From Asterella californica (taxonomy: Eukaryota > Streptophyta > Marchantiopsida > Marchantiales > Aytoniaceae): a stretch of 64,000 nt of DNA. Location of the stretch: positions 1,736,001 to 1,800,000 of the forward strand of contig JAYKYS010000011.1 in the NCBI GenBank assembly GCA_036924285.1. The letters run 5' to 3'. Below, piece by piece: positions 1-13,408 of the stretch. The notes beneath the pieces were generated by a model that did no database searches, had not been told where the DNA came from, and saw nothing but the letters and a program-made list of their open reading frames with translations. The first letter of the stretch is position 1. Every line of letters begins with the position of its first letter. Both the position numbers and the translations under genes were made by a program.

Positions 1-3000
1 GAATCAAACATTTGAACCCTAAAATTTAACCCATAATAGTACAAAATATCTTGTTCTAGAAGTTTGACAATTTTCCCACAACATTAAGCCAATGATAGTG
101 TGAAAAAAGCCTTGAGTTATGTGGGAAAATCACAAAGATACACACTTATGTCATAGTATGGTAGCTCTGTCATGACATATATCTGATTCATGTCAGACTT
201 CTCCTGCTCCACTTCTCTTTTTATAATGAAAACTTCCAAGGCATATCAATCTGTGAAGTGACACTATGGTGGCTTCTGAACGGTGCACTCTCCTCTTAAG
301 GATGCTATCAGCAGCGAGATACTTGCGATATCGTATGTACATGATGATTTTCAAATGAGTCAAATATTTAGATTCTAGTAAGATAGTCTCCACATGTGAG
401 ACATCCTCGCGTATCTGAAATTTGAAGTCTTGAGATCTGGTCGTATCTTAAAGAATCATGCATTGTCCACATGCATATTCCGTGCAAAGTTACATTCACT
501 TTTCAGACATGAGACACTGACGTCATATGATGGAACTCCATCGCATAAGTTTTTCACTCTTCAATCATAAGCTCCAGATATACATCCATATTTTTGGATT
601 TATGAGGACCATGTATGATCAGAGAGAGGAGCATATGCCTTTTCTTCATGGAAATCCATGACGAGATGTTATAACTGATGAACATGATCAACCATATAGA
701 ATACGCTTTCTGTTGCAACTCTATCGGCAAAAATCCATGAAGGACAAGCCTTAGACGCACTGACTTGAGATTATTCTGCATTTGTGTAATGTATTCTCCA
801 CTTGTAACACTTGAAGTGACTCTACTACACTGCACATGAGATCATTTGACATGTGAGATGTGTGTCAAGTCATCAGCTCGCTTTGGTCCACAATCTCACG
901 TTGATGCTCAACTGAGATAGACCAGTCAAGAGATAACAAAACTTATAATCACCAAAGGTGCAAAATTAGAGAGTACGACAATGAATAGTCAACTACAAAG
1001 CAGTCATTAATCACAATTTATTTTACAGAATGCTATCCTTACCTGGTCAACTTCAGCCGGTGACGATGTACACTCCATGTTGTTGTTGATGAGCAAGTGC
1101 TCTATGACGTTGCTTCAACATTTTATCCTTACACAAGTTACAAAGAAAATAAATGCACTATGTTTGCACGTTAGCATCGTAAAGTCTCGTAATGACCGGC
1201 TGATCGTTGGGTGAAGAAGGATCACCCATGTTGACGAGCTGACTGGATCATGTTCCACAGACCTACGAGAGGGTTATAACACACACTTGGCGACAGAGTT
1301 CATCATGTATCTTTGGAGATAGCAAGCAATCATCATCACATTATCTCTATCCTTTAGCTTCATGAACTTCAAGACATCTTTAAACCGATTGATAGAGTCA
1401 AGGGCTGGCTCCTAGTTACATTGCTTTGTCAAACTTAACTTTGTAAAGAGCAATAGTTATGTTTGTTCACCTTGGTAGCGTTCAAAAACTTACATTTCAC
1501 CTCCGACCAATTCCTTTCACCTTTGGGTCCAAATCATCCAATCTCTGACATCACCGTGGAGAGTTAATTAGAACCCTTGAATCCATAAGTCGGGCTCCAT
1601 AATATCCGCTGTGGACATAGTAGTCTGAAACTCTTAGGTGATATTCTAGTTTCATCTTTTTATCTTCGGTAATGTGGATACGACCTTAACAATGCATACA
1701 TACATTTAACCGTCTCTTCTCGTCCTATTGCTGCCGATGTTGTTATTGAAACACGTATCGATAATTTGGTGATTATAGATCACTCGCGTCCTACAACCAC
1801 ATCTGGTTTAGTTGATACAACTGCTAAAATATGTCCAGGAGAACACTAACTAATGGTTGAGGGAACCCGTTTCTATCACCAGGTGATGTTTGTCTAGACG
1901 AAGAGGACGTAGTGGTACTTGCAGCTGGCACTCCCATTTGATCTTCTTGCGATGATGAACCACCCTCTCTTGACGCTAAATCTGATTTAGACTCGACTCC
2001 AAAGTTTTGGAGGATATACATATGTATGATCAGCTGCTACAATATGAGTATTAATGGCGCAAAGTGGATACAATACCATGCTTGTTCTCTTACTTTTGAT
2101 GGTTTGATCGATTTCGGTTTCGACCAATACTCCACATGCAACTTCTGAATTATATCAGTAAACATTTCACCATGCGGTACTTTTCTCGAGGGCATAATCA
2201 CTGTTATACCATGCTCTACCCAGCCATGGAGCATCCTTGCAGCTATAGCTTCCTCCACTCATGTATCTCTCCAAATTTCTTTGTCTGTCTTCAGTTCCTC
2301 AACATTTTAAGCCCACTGCCCTTTTGCAACTCCATCATCTTCTTGTCGTCCTTCGGTATATCCACTCATCATGATCACTTTTTGGACTCCTAATTTTGGT
2401 GGAAGCATACAGTGAATCCATCGTCTCTCCTTTGCCACGAGGGACATACTTGGAGAAATACCTTGCTTTCTCACTTTCTCCTAGACTCCTCTGATGTCCT
2501 CAAGATAGATGTACGCAGTAGTCTACCAGTCTCAGTTATTCGCTGTATCCTTCAAATTCCACTCGTTATCTTGTCCTTCTCATCGATAATATCCTAGCAT
2601 GATCGTCAAATGTTAGCTTTCTCTACGTTGGATAAACGACTACGAGTTCCGGTGAGGTTTTTGAGGAGTTCTCCAAAATGTTCTTCTCATCCGGTTAAAG
2701 TTTCTGACAAGATTGTGGGTTGTTATTACGGAGCGCTATCACCAGATAGGTCCGACCTCTTATATACAATGGAAGATATAGTAGTCCAGTTGAACATTGG
2801 TGAATGAAAGATACATAGAGATCAAGATAATTAATAAATAAAATATATAGTCAATTTTGATGAACTTGGAGCAATTCACGCTTTTAGGTATCTTAGTGTA
2901 ATAACACAGTCCATCTTAAGGAACACAAATGAGCCCTAGACTCTCATATCTCCTTACCCAACAGCCTAGATTATCCTTCAACTGTAGTTGATAATGACCG

Positions 3001-3650
3001 GTATCCCTCAGTAAGATTACTTACTCTGACGAAATCTCCACCATACCTTATGTATCTTGGTGAGTTTTACAGCCGTCTCTTCTTTCCTACTTTGATGCTT
3101 CACATGGTCTCTCTGATCACTGCTTCTGCAAGAAAAGTAACAATAAACCCTTCTTCTCTTGAATCTCTGAAAGATATAGGTCATAGACCCTACAGCTAAG
3201 ACAATATTACACATGCCGGCATGCATGTATACAATAGGTTAAATATAGAATATAATTACAACTCATTTTGTGCATCGTCTCATGATGATAATAATCTAAT
3301 CCAAGGAGATAAAGAGTGTGCTGATGTATTATTACAAAAACGAATCTTGCTATTATACAGTGTATGTTACATAACAAAGTAAATATCATTTTGGGTATCA
3401 GTGATATTTAGCCAACTGTTCTAGTTATATTTTTCACTTTTTGATTTTCATTATGACTTCGTCCGTTTCGCTACACAACAAAAAAGTTTCACGTTCCTTT
3501 TTAGTTTTCAGAGTGTATTCTACCGGATAGCAAGATTGCAAAGAAGATTTGACGTGTTTGGGAACAGCTTTAAGGAAATGTAGTTTCAGAAGCGTGTCTG
3601 TCCATGTTCCCGTGAAGGGTTATGTTTGGATCGTCTCGTACCTCTAATTA
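1..3650. other. Upstream stretch without a supported gene
   Basis: No exon chain or recognisable domain could be assembled on either strand. Open frames are short and disagree with each other. A minus-strand frame at 554-835 has a weak resemblance to a copia-type gag segment, around the residues EYITQMQN, but nothing adjacent confirms it. The stretch may be decayed repeat plus the distal promoter of the gene that starts at 4983. Confidence 0.5.
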
Positions 3651-3654
3651 CCGT

Positions 3655-3830
3655 TAGCATTTAATATTTAAATAGATTTTTTATTAAATAAATTAGTATA
3701 AATATTTTACATAACACTTACATATATTTTATTTTTCAGAAAGAGAACAAAAGTTCCCCAAAGTTTATCTTGCATATTTGGGAATGAAGCGGACAAATTG
3801 TTTGAACCAGAAAGTGAACTTATTTTACTA
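3655..3830. repeat. Dispersed AT-rich repeat copy
   Basis: An AT-rich block (TTAATATTTAA, then ACATAACACTTA.ATATTTT, then a GGGCAAAA-like box and TTGCATAT) closely resembles the blocks near 26740-26880 and 54040-54150. The order of the shared words is the same in all three. It may be part of a decayed LTR or a MITE-like element. Confidence 0.4.
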
Positions 3831-3889
3831 GAGCCTCATCATTTAACTCACTAATAGAGATTTGCATACCCTCTTTGAGCTTGGAGAAA

Positions 3890-4982
3890 GAGACTGATCA
3901 GAAGGTCCGGAGCCGGAACGGACTTGGATTGTGCAGTGAAGGTCGAGAGGAAGGGGAGTAAGGGACGAGAAATTTCAGTAGCGCTTCTGGTCTGGGAATC
4001 TCGTCTGGGAAGGCAGGGCAGGGCAGGGAAGCTCCAGCGATGGACTTGTGGCTCGCTTCCGAGTGTGCTTGGCGAGGGTTTTGCGGCGGACGGGCAAGCC
4101 TGGGAGCGATTCCGCCACCTTCCAGATTTCTGTAAATTATTTCGTTTGAGATGATCTGATGATTTGGTCGAGAATAATTTGGCCCTTGTGAGTGTGTATA
4201 GCCGGCCTTCTTCTTCGTTGTTGTGAAGGACGGATTCTCTTTCTGTTCTCGACTATAGAAGCGCGGATCTTGGAGTTACGTTGTTCCTTCGCTCGCTCGG
4301 TGTAGCGATATCAGTTGGCTGGAGAATGGCAGTGAACGCTGGAATTTGAGAAGGAACGAGATGTAGTAGAGCAAGATGGGGACTGCTTTTCGGGGAAGAA
4401 GACGCGGGAGGGAGATCTTGCGTTCGAGTTGAAAAGATGACTCGTACTTAGGGTTTTCAAATCATGTTGGTGCATTTTACGTACGCCCGAGTGAAATTAA
4501 AGACCTCCTGATTGCAGAGCTTCGTTACCTGCGTACACCGCTAGTGAATCTCGGGTGTTCGGTCAGTGGTTATTACATCGAGCTCCAGGTTGCCGTCTTT
4601 GGCATGTTCAGGAATACAGGAAAACTGTAAGGATTGTTGGATAAGTTCAAATTGCGCGAGGAATTTGGCCTGAGAACTACTCCTACCATGACCTTGTCGT
4701 CAGTTTTGGCAGGAGTATTCGGGCCAACTAATTTGACAAGTCTTAGGTATAAAGAATAAGGTTGGTTCCTGGAAGGGCGATTGGGAGCTGGAGATTGATG
4801 ACTTTGTGGAAGTAAGCACATGTGTTAAGCTGTCACTACTGAAGGTAGCTGTGAACTTTCTGCTTAAGGGGCTCCACCGTATCTCTACATTCGGTCCTCC
4901 TGAGTATACAGCCTTATTTGAGGTCGGAAGTATTGGAAGATATTGAGGTGGCTTTCGCCTGGTTTCTGAGTAATTCTCTCTG
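3890..4982 (+). promoter_or_regulatory. Probable promoter and 5' leader of the TBC gene
   Basis: Base composition shifts from AT-rich to markedly more GC-rich near 3890 and stays so up to the start codon at 4983, as expected for a transcribed leader. No TATA box stands out. The leader would be long, so a 5'-UTR intron is possible. The transcription start cannot be located from sequence alone. Confidence 0.4.
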
Positions 4983-7900
4983 ATGGCTACTGGCAAAAGC
5001 GGAGGAGCTGTTGGAAATGCAAAACCAATACCATCATGGCTAAACAGCCCAGCCTGGTCGACTCCACGTAGCAAGGGCAGACTCTTCCCGGATATTGTGG
5101 AGAACGGGGGCAAGGAAAAGCAGCAACCAGAGATACAAAAACAAGGTAGCGATGTGGAAAAACGGGAGGACGATGCGGAGCCCGCCTCTGATGACAATAA
5201 GCAGGAGGCTGGAGCACGGAGCTCGAAGACTGGGAGTGTAGCAGTAAATTCAGATGCTCAGTTGCAGTCCAGTAGTGGAGATACCTCTACGTATCTGACA
5301 GGATCAGCTGGACTCACATCTGATACGTTCAAGAAAAGCGGATCTCTCGATGCAAGGGTTGAGCTTTTCATGCTTGAGGTATCATCACTTAATACTGCGG
5401 TTAATGAAGCTAACAATATAGGTTTGCTAGCCACTTTAACATGACCAGTTATGTTCAAGGCTGCATTTTTCGAGCCCAGATTACCCGGTGTGTGAGCCGC
5501 ATACAAATACCTCATAAAAAATTTGTGTAGTTCCTTAAGACTTCACAGCGTGCATAAATACTTTTAGACGAAAGGAAGAAGTTCTGGCGAATCATAGGTC
5601 CCTGCTTAACACCCAAAACTTGCCTCAAGAAATCAGCACATCTTGCCTGATTGATGTCTCGACTATCACTTCTGATTTACCGGGTCCATACCACTGATAG
5701 TAGGGTACAGCAGTAGGTCCGGTTGTCTTGACTCTATCGAGTTTGCCAACTTGATGTAACCAAGGTAGCTCAGGCTCTTTGGGAGAGGAAACTTGATCTG
5801 ACACCGACTAGCTAAATTGACTTCTGTCGGATGTACATTCCATATTATTGTTGAATACGATTTGGTAGTTTTGGTTCTGGCTTCCAGTTCGTGCAACGAG
5901 TGTACTTAATGTAGCTGTTGTACTGTTGCCTCTTTGGTCCGATCAGTTGTCCAGGAAACGGATACACATAGCGGAGCTGCAACGTATGTCGGCTCAAGGT
6001 ATACCGGATTTGGGAAGCATTCGGTCAACAACCTGGAAAGTGAGTCTGTACATATAAAGTATTTCTCTGGCAATGTATTCTGTCGTGGGCTGCTTCTGCA
6101 TTAGATTGGCAGATATGACGATTCGATCTACCTTTGTATTGTCCCCAGCAGGACTCAGGCGGGGTTACATCATTCATGTTAGAATCTGGTAGTTGAACAA
6201 AAGCAGCGTGCATTCTAACGCATTTTCCTGTTGCAGCTTCTTCTCGGCTATTTGCCACGAAATCGGGAGGACTGGAGTACCGAGCTGAAGAAGAAACGTT
6301 CTGAGTATGTTGTTTTCAGAGAAGAACTGCTAGTGAATCCGGTGGGTGACTGGGACTATCTCCAGCATGCTGATGACAGTGACATGGTGTCTTTCAAGGA
6401 TCTATGTCCGGAATCAGCGATACTAGGATAGACCATAGTAGCCCATTGTCCAAGTATTTGCCTCGAATTCAGTGTTCCGAGGTGCCTTCCCATCCAGCCT
6501 TCTTCTTATGGTACCAGGAGTTTTGTTCTCGTGGTAGCTCAAATTGCTCAAATTGATACCTTTATTCCATCGACCATACGTAAGGTGTCATTATACCTGT
6601 GGCCGTAAAGCGTGAATGACTGAAGTATTTATCAGACTCATCAGTCCTTCGGATGCCATCAGTAGCTGTACTAGACCTTGCTCACGTCTTTTTATGTTGG
6701 TTGAAACTTTGGCTTCTGACTGAGGCAGTCTTTTGTTTCTGCAGTCTGAACTCACACGGAGAAAGGCGGCGTATGAAGAAGCAATGAATGAAAGTGGTGG
6801 CAGGGGGTTTCTGCCAAGACATCATATCACTCAAGATGACCATCCTCTGAGTCTTGGGTCGACCAGCATTTGGCATCAGTATTTCCAGGTGATTGATCAC
6901 CTTATTCGCGTTTTCCTGGTCCAGTGCGGTGGTTACCTGTATGTTTGAGGCTCGTAACTCTTGAATGTCTTCATCCAGAGACCTTTGTCAAGTGCCACGT
7001 ACGGAGCCAGACGTTGAACACGTCGCTTGTTTCAGTAAGTAACCAAGGGTACAAGGATCGCTGTTCCGTGTTTACTACCTATTCCAGTCTGCATGTTTGT
7101 TCCAGCATCCTGAGTTACGCTAGTCCTACTTCGCGTGCAGGATTCGGAACTAACAGAGCAAATCGATCGGGACGTGAAGCGAACGCATCCGGATATTCAG
7201 TTCTTTTGCGGGGATTCAGAAGAAGCTCATGAAAATCAGGTAACTCGTACGTTACGGAATCATGCTTTCTTTCATGCTTCTTCTTCCTTACTCTCTGTAT
7301 ATATGTTAGACGAGTGCTCCACTCTGACATCCGTCTTGTACTCGGTTATCAAACAGGAAGCACTGAGGCGGGCTTTGTTTATATTTGCAAAGTTGAACCC
7401 TGGAATACGATACGTACAAGGAATGAATGAAGTGTTCGCTCCTTTGTACTACGTTTTCAGGACAGATCCGGATGAATCTCACGCTGTAAGTTGACTTTTC
7501 AGTTCCTACCAGAAGGTTTGGTAACTAATGAAAGTTGAGTTCACAGCTCGGAGATTTCCAGATAGTCTTATGGTCGTTGAAACGTCTCTGGTCATAGATA
7601 CGTAGGAAGTGTCGAATTTTATATCGTCTCACCAAGTTGAGTGTGATCTGAAGTGTAGTTGGTCAGTTTTTGTTTCCAGCTTCCGACCACTATGACCTTT
7701 GTATCTCACTTGCCCAAGTAGAAACTGAAAGAGAGATCAGTGTAGGAAGCCGAACGGCAAAAGATTCTTTTCTCGAGATTTGCAAAGTGACAGTTAGAAC
7801 ATTATAGTAGGCACCAATGAATCCTGAGACAGTCGAAGTAGCAACTGCACTGTGGAGTACTGGATGTGGATGTCGGATTGTAGAGACCCAGATCATGGAG

Positions 7901-8798
7901 ATGGGAAGGCAGAGATCGACTAGTGATACACATGGGAAAGGAATTTTCCCTTCTACTTTCCGACCTTGGCCGAACGTCTCCTGTATGTTTGTTCAGGTTC
8001 ATGCGGAGGCGGATGCCTTTTTCTGTTTTGTGGAGCTTTTGAGTGATTTTCGAGATCATTTCTGCCAGCAACTGGACAACAGTGCCGTTGGAATTCGTTC
8101 AACGATCAGTCAGTTGAACGCACTCCTGAAGAAACATGACGAGGAGTTGTGGCGACACCTAGAAGTGACCTCCAAGGTTTGTTACCGTCGAAAGTGTAAT
8201 CCGAAGTCCTTCACACCATGTCACTTTGTTGGTCCAGAAAATGTGAAAGCTAACCGTTATACGAGATGGTAAGCCATTAAGTGGACTTCGTAAGGAGCAG
8301 AAGTATCATTGTCTGTGTACTCGAAATGGGTCCCTGGATACTACTTGGTGACTCCGAACTTGTTCAACATTCATATCGCAGGTGAATCCCCAGTTCTATG
8401 CTTTCCGGTGGATAACACTGCTATTGACACAAGAGTTCGACTTCCTCGACTGTCTTCGACTCTGGGATTCTCTGTTAAGCAACCCTGATGGACCACTTGT
8501 AAGTGAAGCTATAAGAGCATCTGCGACGGCTGATTTCCGCACGTATCATTTCCCTTTCAAGCTTTACGATTGAGTTCTCCACGCAGAACGTACTTGTTAT
8601 CTAGTGCGTCAGGACACTTAAAAAACGTTTACTTCGTGTGCTCAGGAAATTCTGTTACGGGTATGCTGTGCCATGCTTCTGTGTGTGAGAGAAAGATTAT
8701 TGGCTGGCGACTTTACGACCAACTTGAAACTTTTGCAACACTATCCTTCACTGGATATCCACCATTTATTGCGTGTCGTTGAAGACCTCAAGGGATGA
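4983..8798 (+). CDS. TBC1D13-type Rab GTPase-activating protein
   Basis: Ten exons give 499 codons in phase: 4983-5421, 5549-5597, 5955-6039, 6237-6341, 6745-6888, 7141-7239, 7357-7485, 7997-8176, 8382-8498, 8646-8798. All junctions are GT-AG. Residues 1-150 are low-complexity and polar, starting near the plant-typical PSWLNSPAWS. The TBC domain runs from about residue 165 to the end. It carries the arginine finger in IDRDVKRTHPD (R288) and the glutamine finger in RYVQGMNE (Q328), the two catalytic residues used to speed GTP hydrolysis on Rab proteins. Other family blocks are LLLGYLPRN, EADAFFCFVELLS, DEELWRHLE and NPQFYAFRW. The sequence resembles Arabidopsis At4g13730-type proteins as I remember them. 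Exon 2 is only 49 nt and was chosen because it is the only piece that keeps frame between exons 1 and 3. Substrate Rab and membrane are unknown. Confidence 0.9.
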
Positions 8799-9800
8799 TA
8801 GGAATGGCAGCCTAGTTGCAGGGTTTCTGCTTGGAGCAATATGTCGAACCTTGTGGAGTTCAACTGACTTGAGTCATAGCATTCTTCTTTTGAACGTCTA
8901 ACTTGAACAGATACATGTCAGTTCAGCATAAATTTAGAGGTAGACCCAGTATTCGTCAAAGCAGGCACCACCTAATATTTTGTATGGGTCTTCCTGTGTT
9001 GTCGTTTCTTGTACATTATTGTATATGTGAGACTGGAAACATTTTGGAAATCAATTACATTTGTGGGGCCACAGCTATACCTAAAGGTTTCTTTACCAGC
9101 GGTGTGGAGCCGATCACTTTCCTGTCTAGAGTCTTGGGCAGATTTTACTGCTAGATCATTAAAGCAGCTGTAAATCAAGTACAATTTTCAGCTCCGCAAA
9201 TTGAAAGATGTAAAGCTTTGATTGTGCATGTGGTGTGGTTGTTCAGTACGGTGTAGCCTTGTAGGTTGTCCCGGAAGTCCATTTGAGGCATCAGTGGCTG
9301 AAGCAATACGTCCGTTATCAGCCCTTGGAACTGGTGGGGCGTAGAAAGCTGTTTCTCACCCGATGGTGCTTCTGTTCTTGCGTGGAAGTAGTATGTGCCA
9401 CATACACTCTCGCTTGGGCAAAGCTCGTCGCTGAAGCAAGCATCAGTAACAACATTTCGGCCAAGCATCGGTTATACGTTTTGGTCACACCAGAAGAGAA
9501 AGAGACAATGTGTGGGTTCTGACTGCTTTCATACAGGATCCAGTAGACTATTGTCCTCTCCAGTAACCTTGCATCCCTTTATTCTCATTTAATCACTTTC
9601 CAGGTTTTAGTTTTTCTTCATTGGACACACTTTGGAAGCCTTCTGTGTTTACCTGAACCAGGAGAGCATGACAAGCACACCTCTGGAGTCGAATATAGAT
9701 AATTTCGCTGTACGGTTCGGACAGACCGTGCCTTAAAAGCTTGATGGTGGTACATGCATATTATTATTGAAGATGGAGAGGGTGGCATGCCAATTAATTT
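8799..9800 (+). other. 3' flank of the TBC gene
   Basis: There is no continued reading frame after the stop at 8796-8798. Several AATAAA-like words lie within about 1 kb, but none can be chosen as the polyadenylation signal. The short open frames here do not match anything recognised. Confidence 0.4.
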
Positions 9801-9836
9801 ATTACCCAACCCTCCCGGCGGGAAGGGTTAGGTAAA
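9801..9836. repeat. TTACC-AACCCT hairpin, family copy
   Basis: Inverted repeat with the arms TTACCCAACCCTCCC and GGGAAGGGTTAGGTAA (a few mismatches) around a tiny loop. It has the same core as the hairpins at 24371, 24727, 53817 and 55866. Confidence 0.7.
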
Positions 9837-10216
9837 AAAGTAATGTCACCGAAAATTAATGATTTTCTAGGACGTTGGGCTCCGGTCTTGTAATTTTGGA
9901 TAGCGTGTTGTTCTATACATTGCTTATTGGTTATGTCCGGACGAAGACGTCTTCTTAATGTACTTTTATTTAGATAAAAGTATTTATTTAATATACATCT
10001 AACAGAAAAGACACCACCACAACATCATAATTTCCGAAATGACGCCCTGGCCAAATAAATCTCCATTGTTCGTTTTTTATTTTTATTTTTTTGCGTTTTT
10101 CTTCTTCTCGTGTTTCGAGGCGATTTGGATGTATATTATTCACCCTCTTCCCAAGATACGTGTTTAGACACGCTTCGGATGCATATTATATTCACCCTCA
10201 TATGTGTACATTTTTT

Positions 10217-10318
10217 GCTTATTTGCCTCCTTCATCTTTCGACGGAGGAGGCAAATAAGCAAGGGTTAATTTAATATTTAATTTTTTTCTTTCGGATGGG
10301 TTAGATATTAAATTAAAC
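10217..10318. repeat. Two adjacent hairpins (GC-rich then AT-rich)
   Basis: A strong hairpin at 10217-10260 has arms GCTTATTTGCCTCC and GGAGGCAAATAAGC. It is followed directly by AAGGGTTAATTTAATATTTAA and a second, AT-rich hairpin to 10318. The order (CCTCC-type stem, AAGGGTTAATTTA spacer, AT-rich stem) recurs near 53779-53868 and partly at 26633-26690. Confidence 0.7.
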
Positions 10319-10330
10319 TTAGTGTATATA

Positions 10331-12030
10331 TGAGTGGTGTAATGAGTATTGTTTTCGGACGTGTATGTTTTGAAGTGCATTGCTAGAATCAGGGTGTATG
10401 GGTTATTTTTTGTTCTTTTTATGTTTTTAGATGTTTTTAAAAGTAATAATTTTTAAAATTATTCACTAATTGTATAATTCTTCGTTGCGTCTTCCTCGCG
10501 ATCTTGTCCTCGCCCTTCGCGATTTTGTCCTCGCCCTAAAAACCGAATTTGCGCTTTCCTCGCTTGTCCGTTTCTCTTCCTCCGCGAGTTGTACAATTTC
10601 GGTGCTTATTTATTCACCGTTTGTTTGGAAGAGAGAAGATAATTAATTCACCTCATGGAATGTACACTCGGAAAGACCAAGAGATTTCTAAGTCTTCACT
10701 CAGAGGTGAAAACATTTTCACTTCATGTAATGTACACTCAGAAAGACAACGGGTTTTCAACGTGTACATTAGTTTATGCCCTAACCATTCCGGTAGAATG
10801 GTTAGAGCATTAATTAATGTGCACATAAAATAGCACCTTTTGCTTAGCAAGGATTTGAGATTCAGGTTCGAACAAAAATAATTATAAAAAGATAATGTAC
10901 AATAATAAACTATCAAAAGCTGTTACGATTTTAATATATTTTGTATGAACAAGGAATAAAATGTACAAAAACTTGAATTTTAAAAATTAATAGAAAAACT
11001 CAAAAATTTGTCAATTAATTTCAGTGTTGACTTCCAAACCTCATTTTGGAAAAAACTAAATATTCGATAAACAAGTGCCGAATTTGACCTCGAGGTACGA
11101 TACCCCAGTAGTGCTTGAGTCAGTTCCTCACTTGTAAGTTATATCTGGGTCCTCTGACAACTCTGAGACTGGTTAATACATGTCAATTAAATATTAATTT
11201 AATTTTTAATAATATTATACAACATGTTTATATATTTTCTGATAAGAAAACATGATATTCACTCTTTTCCAAGTTTGGAAAAGGAAAAATATATAAATTT
11301 TTAATTTATGCATTAATCTTTTCTCATGAAAGGATAGATCATAAATTATAACATAAAAGAATGGATATTTTAATTCTTCCCTGACAACCTTGTTTATACC
11401 AAGAATGTGAGCATTTGCAATGCTTCAGTTCATATTTATTTGATCATAGCAGCAAAGTGTATGAAAGCTAACTAAGTTTAATTATAAAAATCTAACTTAA
11501 GTTATTATATTTGATAAGTGTATTCAGAGAATATATTTTAGTTTTTTTTTTAAGATGAAAGATTTTTATTAGATTTAGATTACATTTGAGAGATATGTAG
11601 AGGATCTGACGAAAGGATCAAAGGATAGATGATATACCTAGTATGAATAAGCGTTTGAGAGCACATAGAAATTTGAAGATATGGATAAACTTAAAAATCA
11701 GATTTTTTCTTATAAAACAACATGGATTTCATTACCATGAGACCAGAGAGACAGATATCAAATGAGAAGTAAGCATCACATCATTATCCAATGTGTACAG
11801 ACGAGAAAAATAATAGAATTCCTCTGGACAGGCTGAACAGAGCATCAAACCTCCAAGCACGCCCGGAACCCCCTTGGAAGGAAGACCAGAGTTGAACCAT
11901 GATCGAAAGATTGATAACAGCAATTGGTACCTCTCGAGCTAGTGCTCGAGGTTTTTTAGTTATTCTTCGCTTCTCTGTTTTTATATAGAATCAACAAATA
12001 TGTAAATTTTATTCAAAGCGTTCAATTTCT
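10331..12030. other. AT-rich spacer
   Basis: AT-rich DNA with repeated TTAATTTAATATT words. A small hairpin lies near 10785-10810 (TAACCATTC around CGGTA). Near-repeats of a GTACACTCGGAAAGAC-like word occur at 10668 and 10731. No gene seen. Confidence 0.5.
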
Positions 12031-12136
12031 GGGAATGGAGATCAAGGTTGTGCCCTCCTCGAAACTTCGAAGGAGATTCGGCAAGGCCATGGAGAAGCGA
12101 CGCAGGGTTAGGAACCGTATCTTTACCCTAAAAGTA

Positions 12137-12256
12137 CTTTTGTAGACGTGGTGCTGGCGGCGGGAACCTAGTACTTGAGAAGCGTAGCGTCTCCATTATT
12201 AACAGGGACAGGATGGCCGATATCTATTTTCTTTTTATTATCTTTTCACTCTGGAC
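12137..12256 (+). repeat. 120-bp direct repeat, copy 1
   Basis: Matches 17916-18035 over 120 bp with one visible difference (C at 12251, T at 18030). In the second copy it directly abuts the rrn26 fragment. Both copies are truncated at the same TGGACC point. Confidence 0.9.
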
Positions 12257-12939
12257 CCGGGTCAGAGGAAATCATTCCCGATCTCTGAGGGCTCGACCGG
12301 CGGAAGCTAAAAATTGAATAAAAGACACAATTGGAATAATACTACAAAATTCTAATTGAATTAAATGAACATTTGTCAAATAATTTCTTATTTTAATTTG
12401 AATTATAAAAACTTGATTTCGAAGACGAAACATATATCCTAAAAAAATAGGGAACCAGGACAGAGTCAAGTTTCTAAGAGCATTGGGCTGGGCAGTCTTG
12501 GCAGGTTATACCGATGCCCAAATCTTCATACATATGCTAGGTCCTGGAGGTTCGGGAAAATCCGGTGTACGTAAGCGAAAGACGTCAATTGCTAACGTTA
12601 GCAAAAAAACAAGAATGGGGCATCAGAACAAAACTGAGAGCCAACAGGGACTTAAGAAAAGAGGGCCCAAGGTCCGGAGGACCCGGCACTTCCCCACCCA
12701 CAGGGCCATTTGCATTGTCTAATGTCCTTCAAGTCGCACGGCCTTTCACCCCTATCCACAAGTCATCCCCGCCTAAATAAGTAATATCGTGGTAAAAGAG
12801 ATTGGTGATGGCAAAATAGATAATTTTTCGCAATATGATTACAATTAATATACCTGTTATACCCAACGAGAAACCCTTAATGAAAGGAATACTAGAATTA
12901 GAAGGGTGCTGAGTACGGTTATTTATTAAGGATTTACGA

Positions 12940-13004
12940 CCTTTGTCTAAAGCTTTAAATGAGACTTCATATCCAAAACGCAAAAACGATCTAGCTAAAA
13001 ACAT
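12940..13004 (-). pseudogene. nad5: nad5 fragment (C-terminal region)
   Basis: On the minus strand the segment reads RSFLRFGYEVSFKALDKG, a conserved block near the C terminus of NADH dehydrogenase subunit 5 (complex I, mitochondrial inner membrane). Homology stops at DKG and the frame continues into an unrelated hydrophobic stretch, so the junction is chimeric. Only about 20 codons remain. Confidence 0.75.
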
Positions 13005-13151
13005 AGTATATTTTAAGTTAAGGCACATACTAAACGGACCGGCACAAGGTTCGAATTTATTGACGTCAAATTGATAAGATTAAATCGACAGAAAATAGTT
13101 TAAAATGGTGTAGATTATTTGCTGAGTAAACCCTGGGAGAATGTCTTCAAT

Positions 13152-13283
13152 ATGAAAACTTTGATCAATAGATCTGTTAAAACATACCCGTTCAAGATTC
13201 ATAATCTAAAATCGCTTGAAGATTTTGATAAATATGTTTATAGCTTTAATAGTAGTTTAAAAATCGAGCGGTTACGGCGGTAG
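13152..13283 (+). CDS. Unassigned 43-aa ORF in the island
   Basis: An ATG-initiated frame rich in Lys, Ile, Phe and Asn begins MKTLINRSVKTYPFKIHN. The composition suits a mitochondrial ribosomal-protein or intron-ORF fragment, but no family was recognised. It may be a chance frame in AT-rich organelle DNA. Confidence 0.25.
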   Translation: MKTLINRSVKTYPFKIHNLKSLEDFDKYVYSFNSSLKIERLRR

Positions 13284-13408
13284 TTATTCTCCGTAATAAG
13301 GCCCCGCAATTTAAGCCTTTTCCTTATCTCCTTTAATGGGGCCAAAATTTGCAGAGGTAGCGCCTGGTATCTTCCCACGTGTTCTCGTCGAGCCTTCTTT
13401 TTCCTGTC

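Noticed and set aside
554..835. Minus-strand frame resembling copia gag
   Set aside because: Similarity rests on a few residues (EYITQMQN). The surrounding frames give no zinc knuckle, protease or LTR.
12729..13028. 99-codon minus-strand ORF as a real gene
   Set aside because: It is a chimera: only the first part is nad5. The rest is unrelated and the ORF begins inside a gene fragment.
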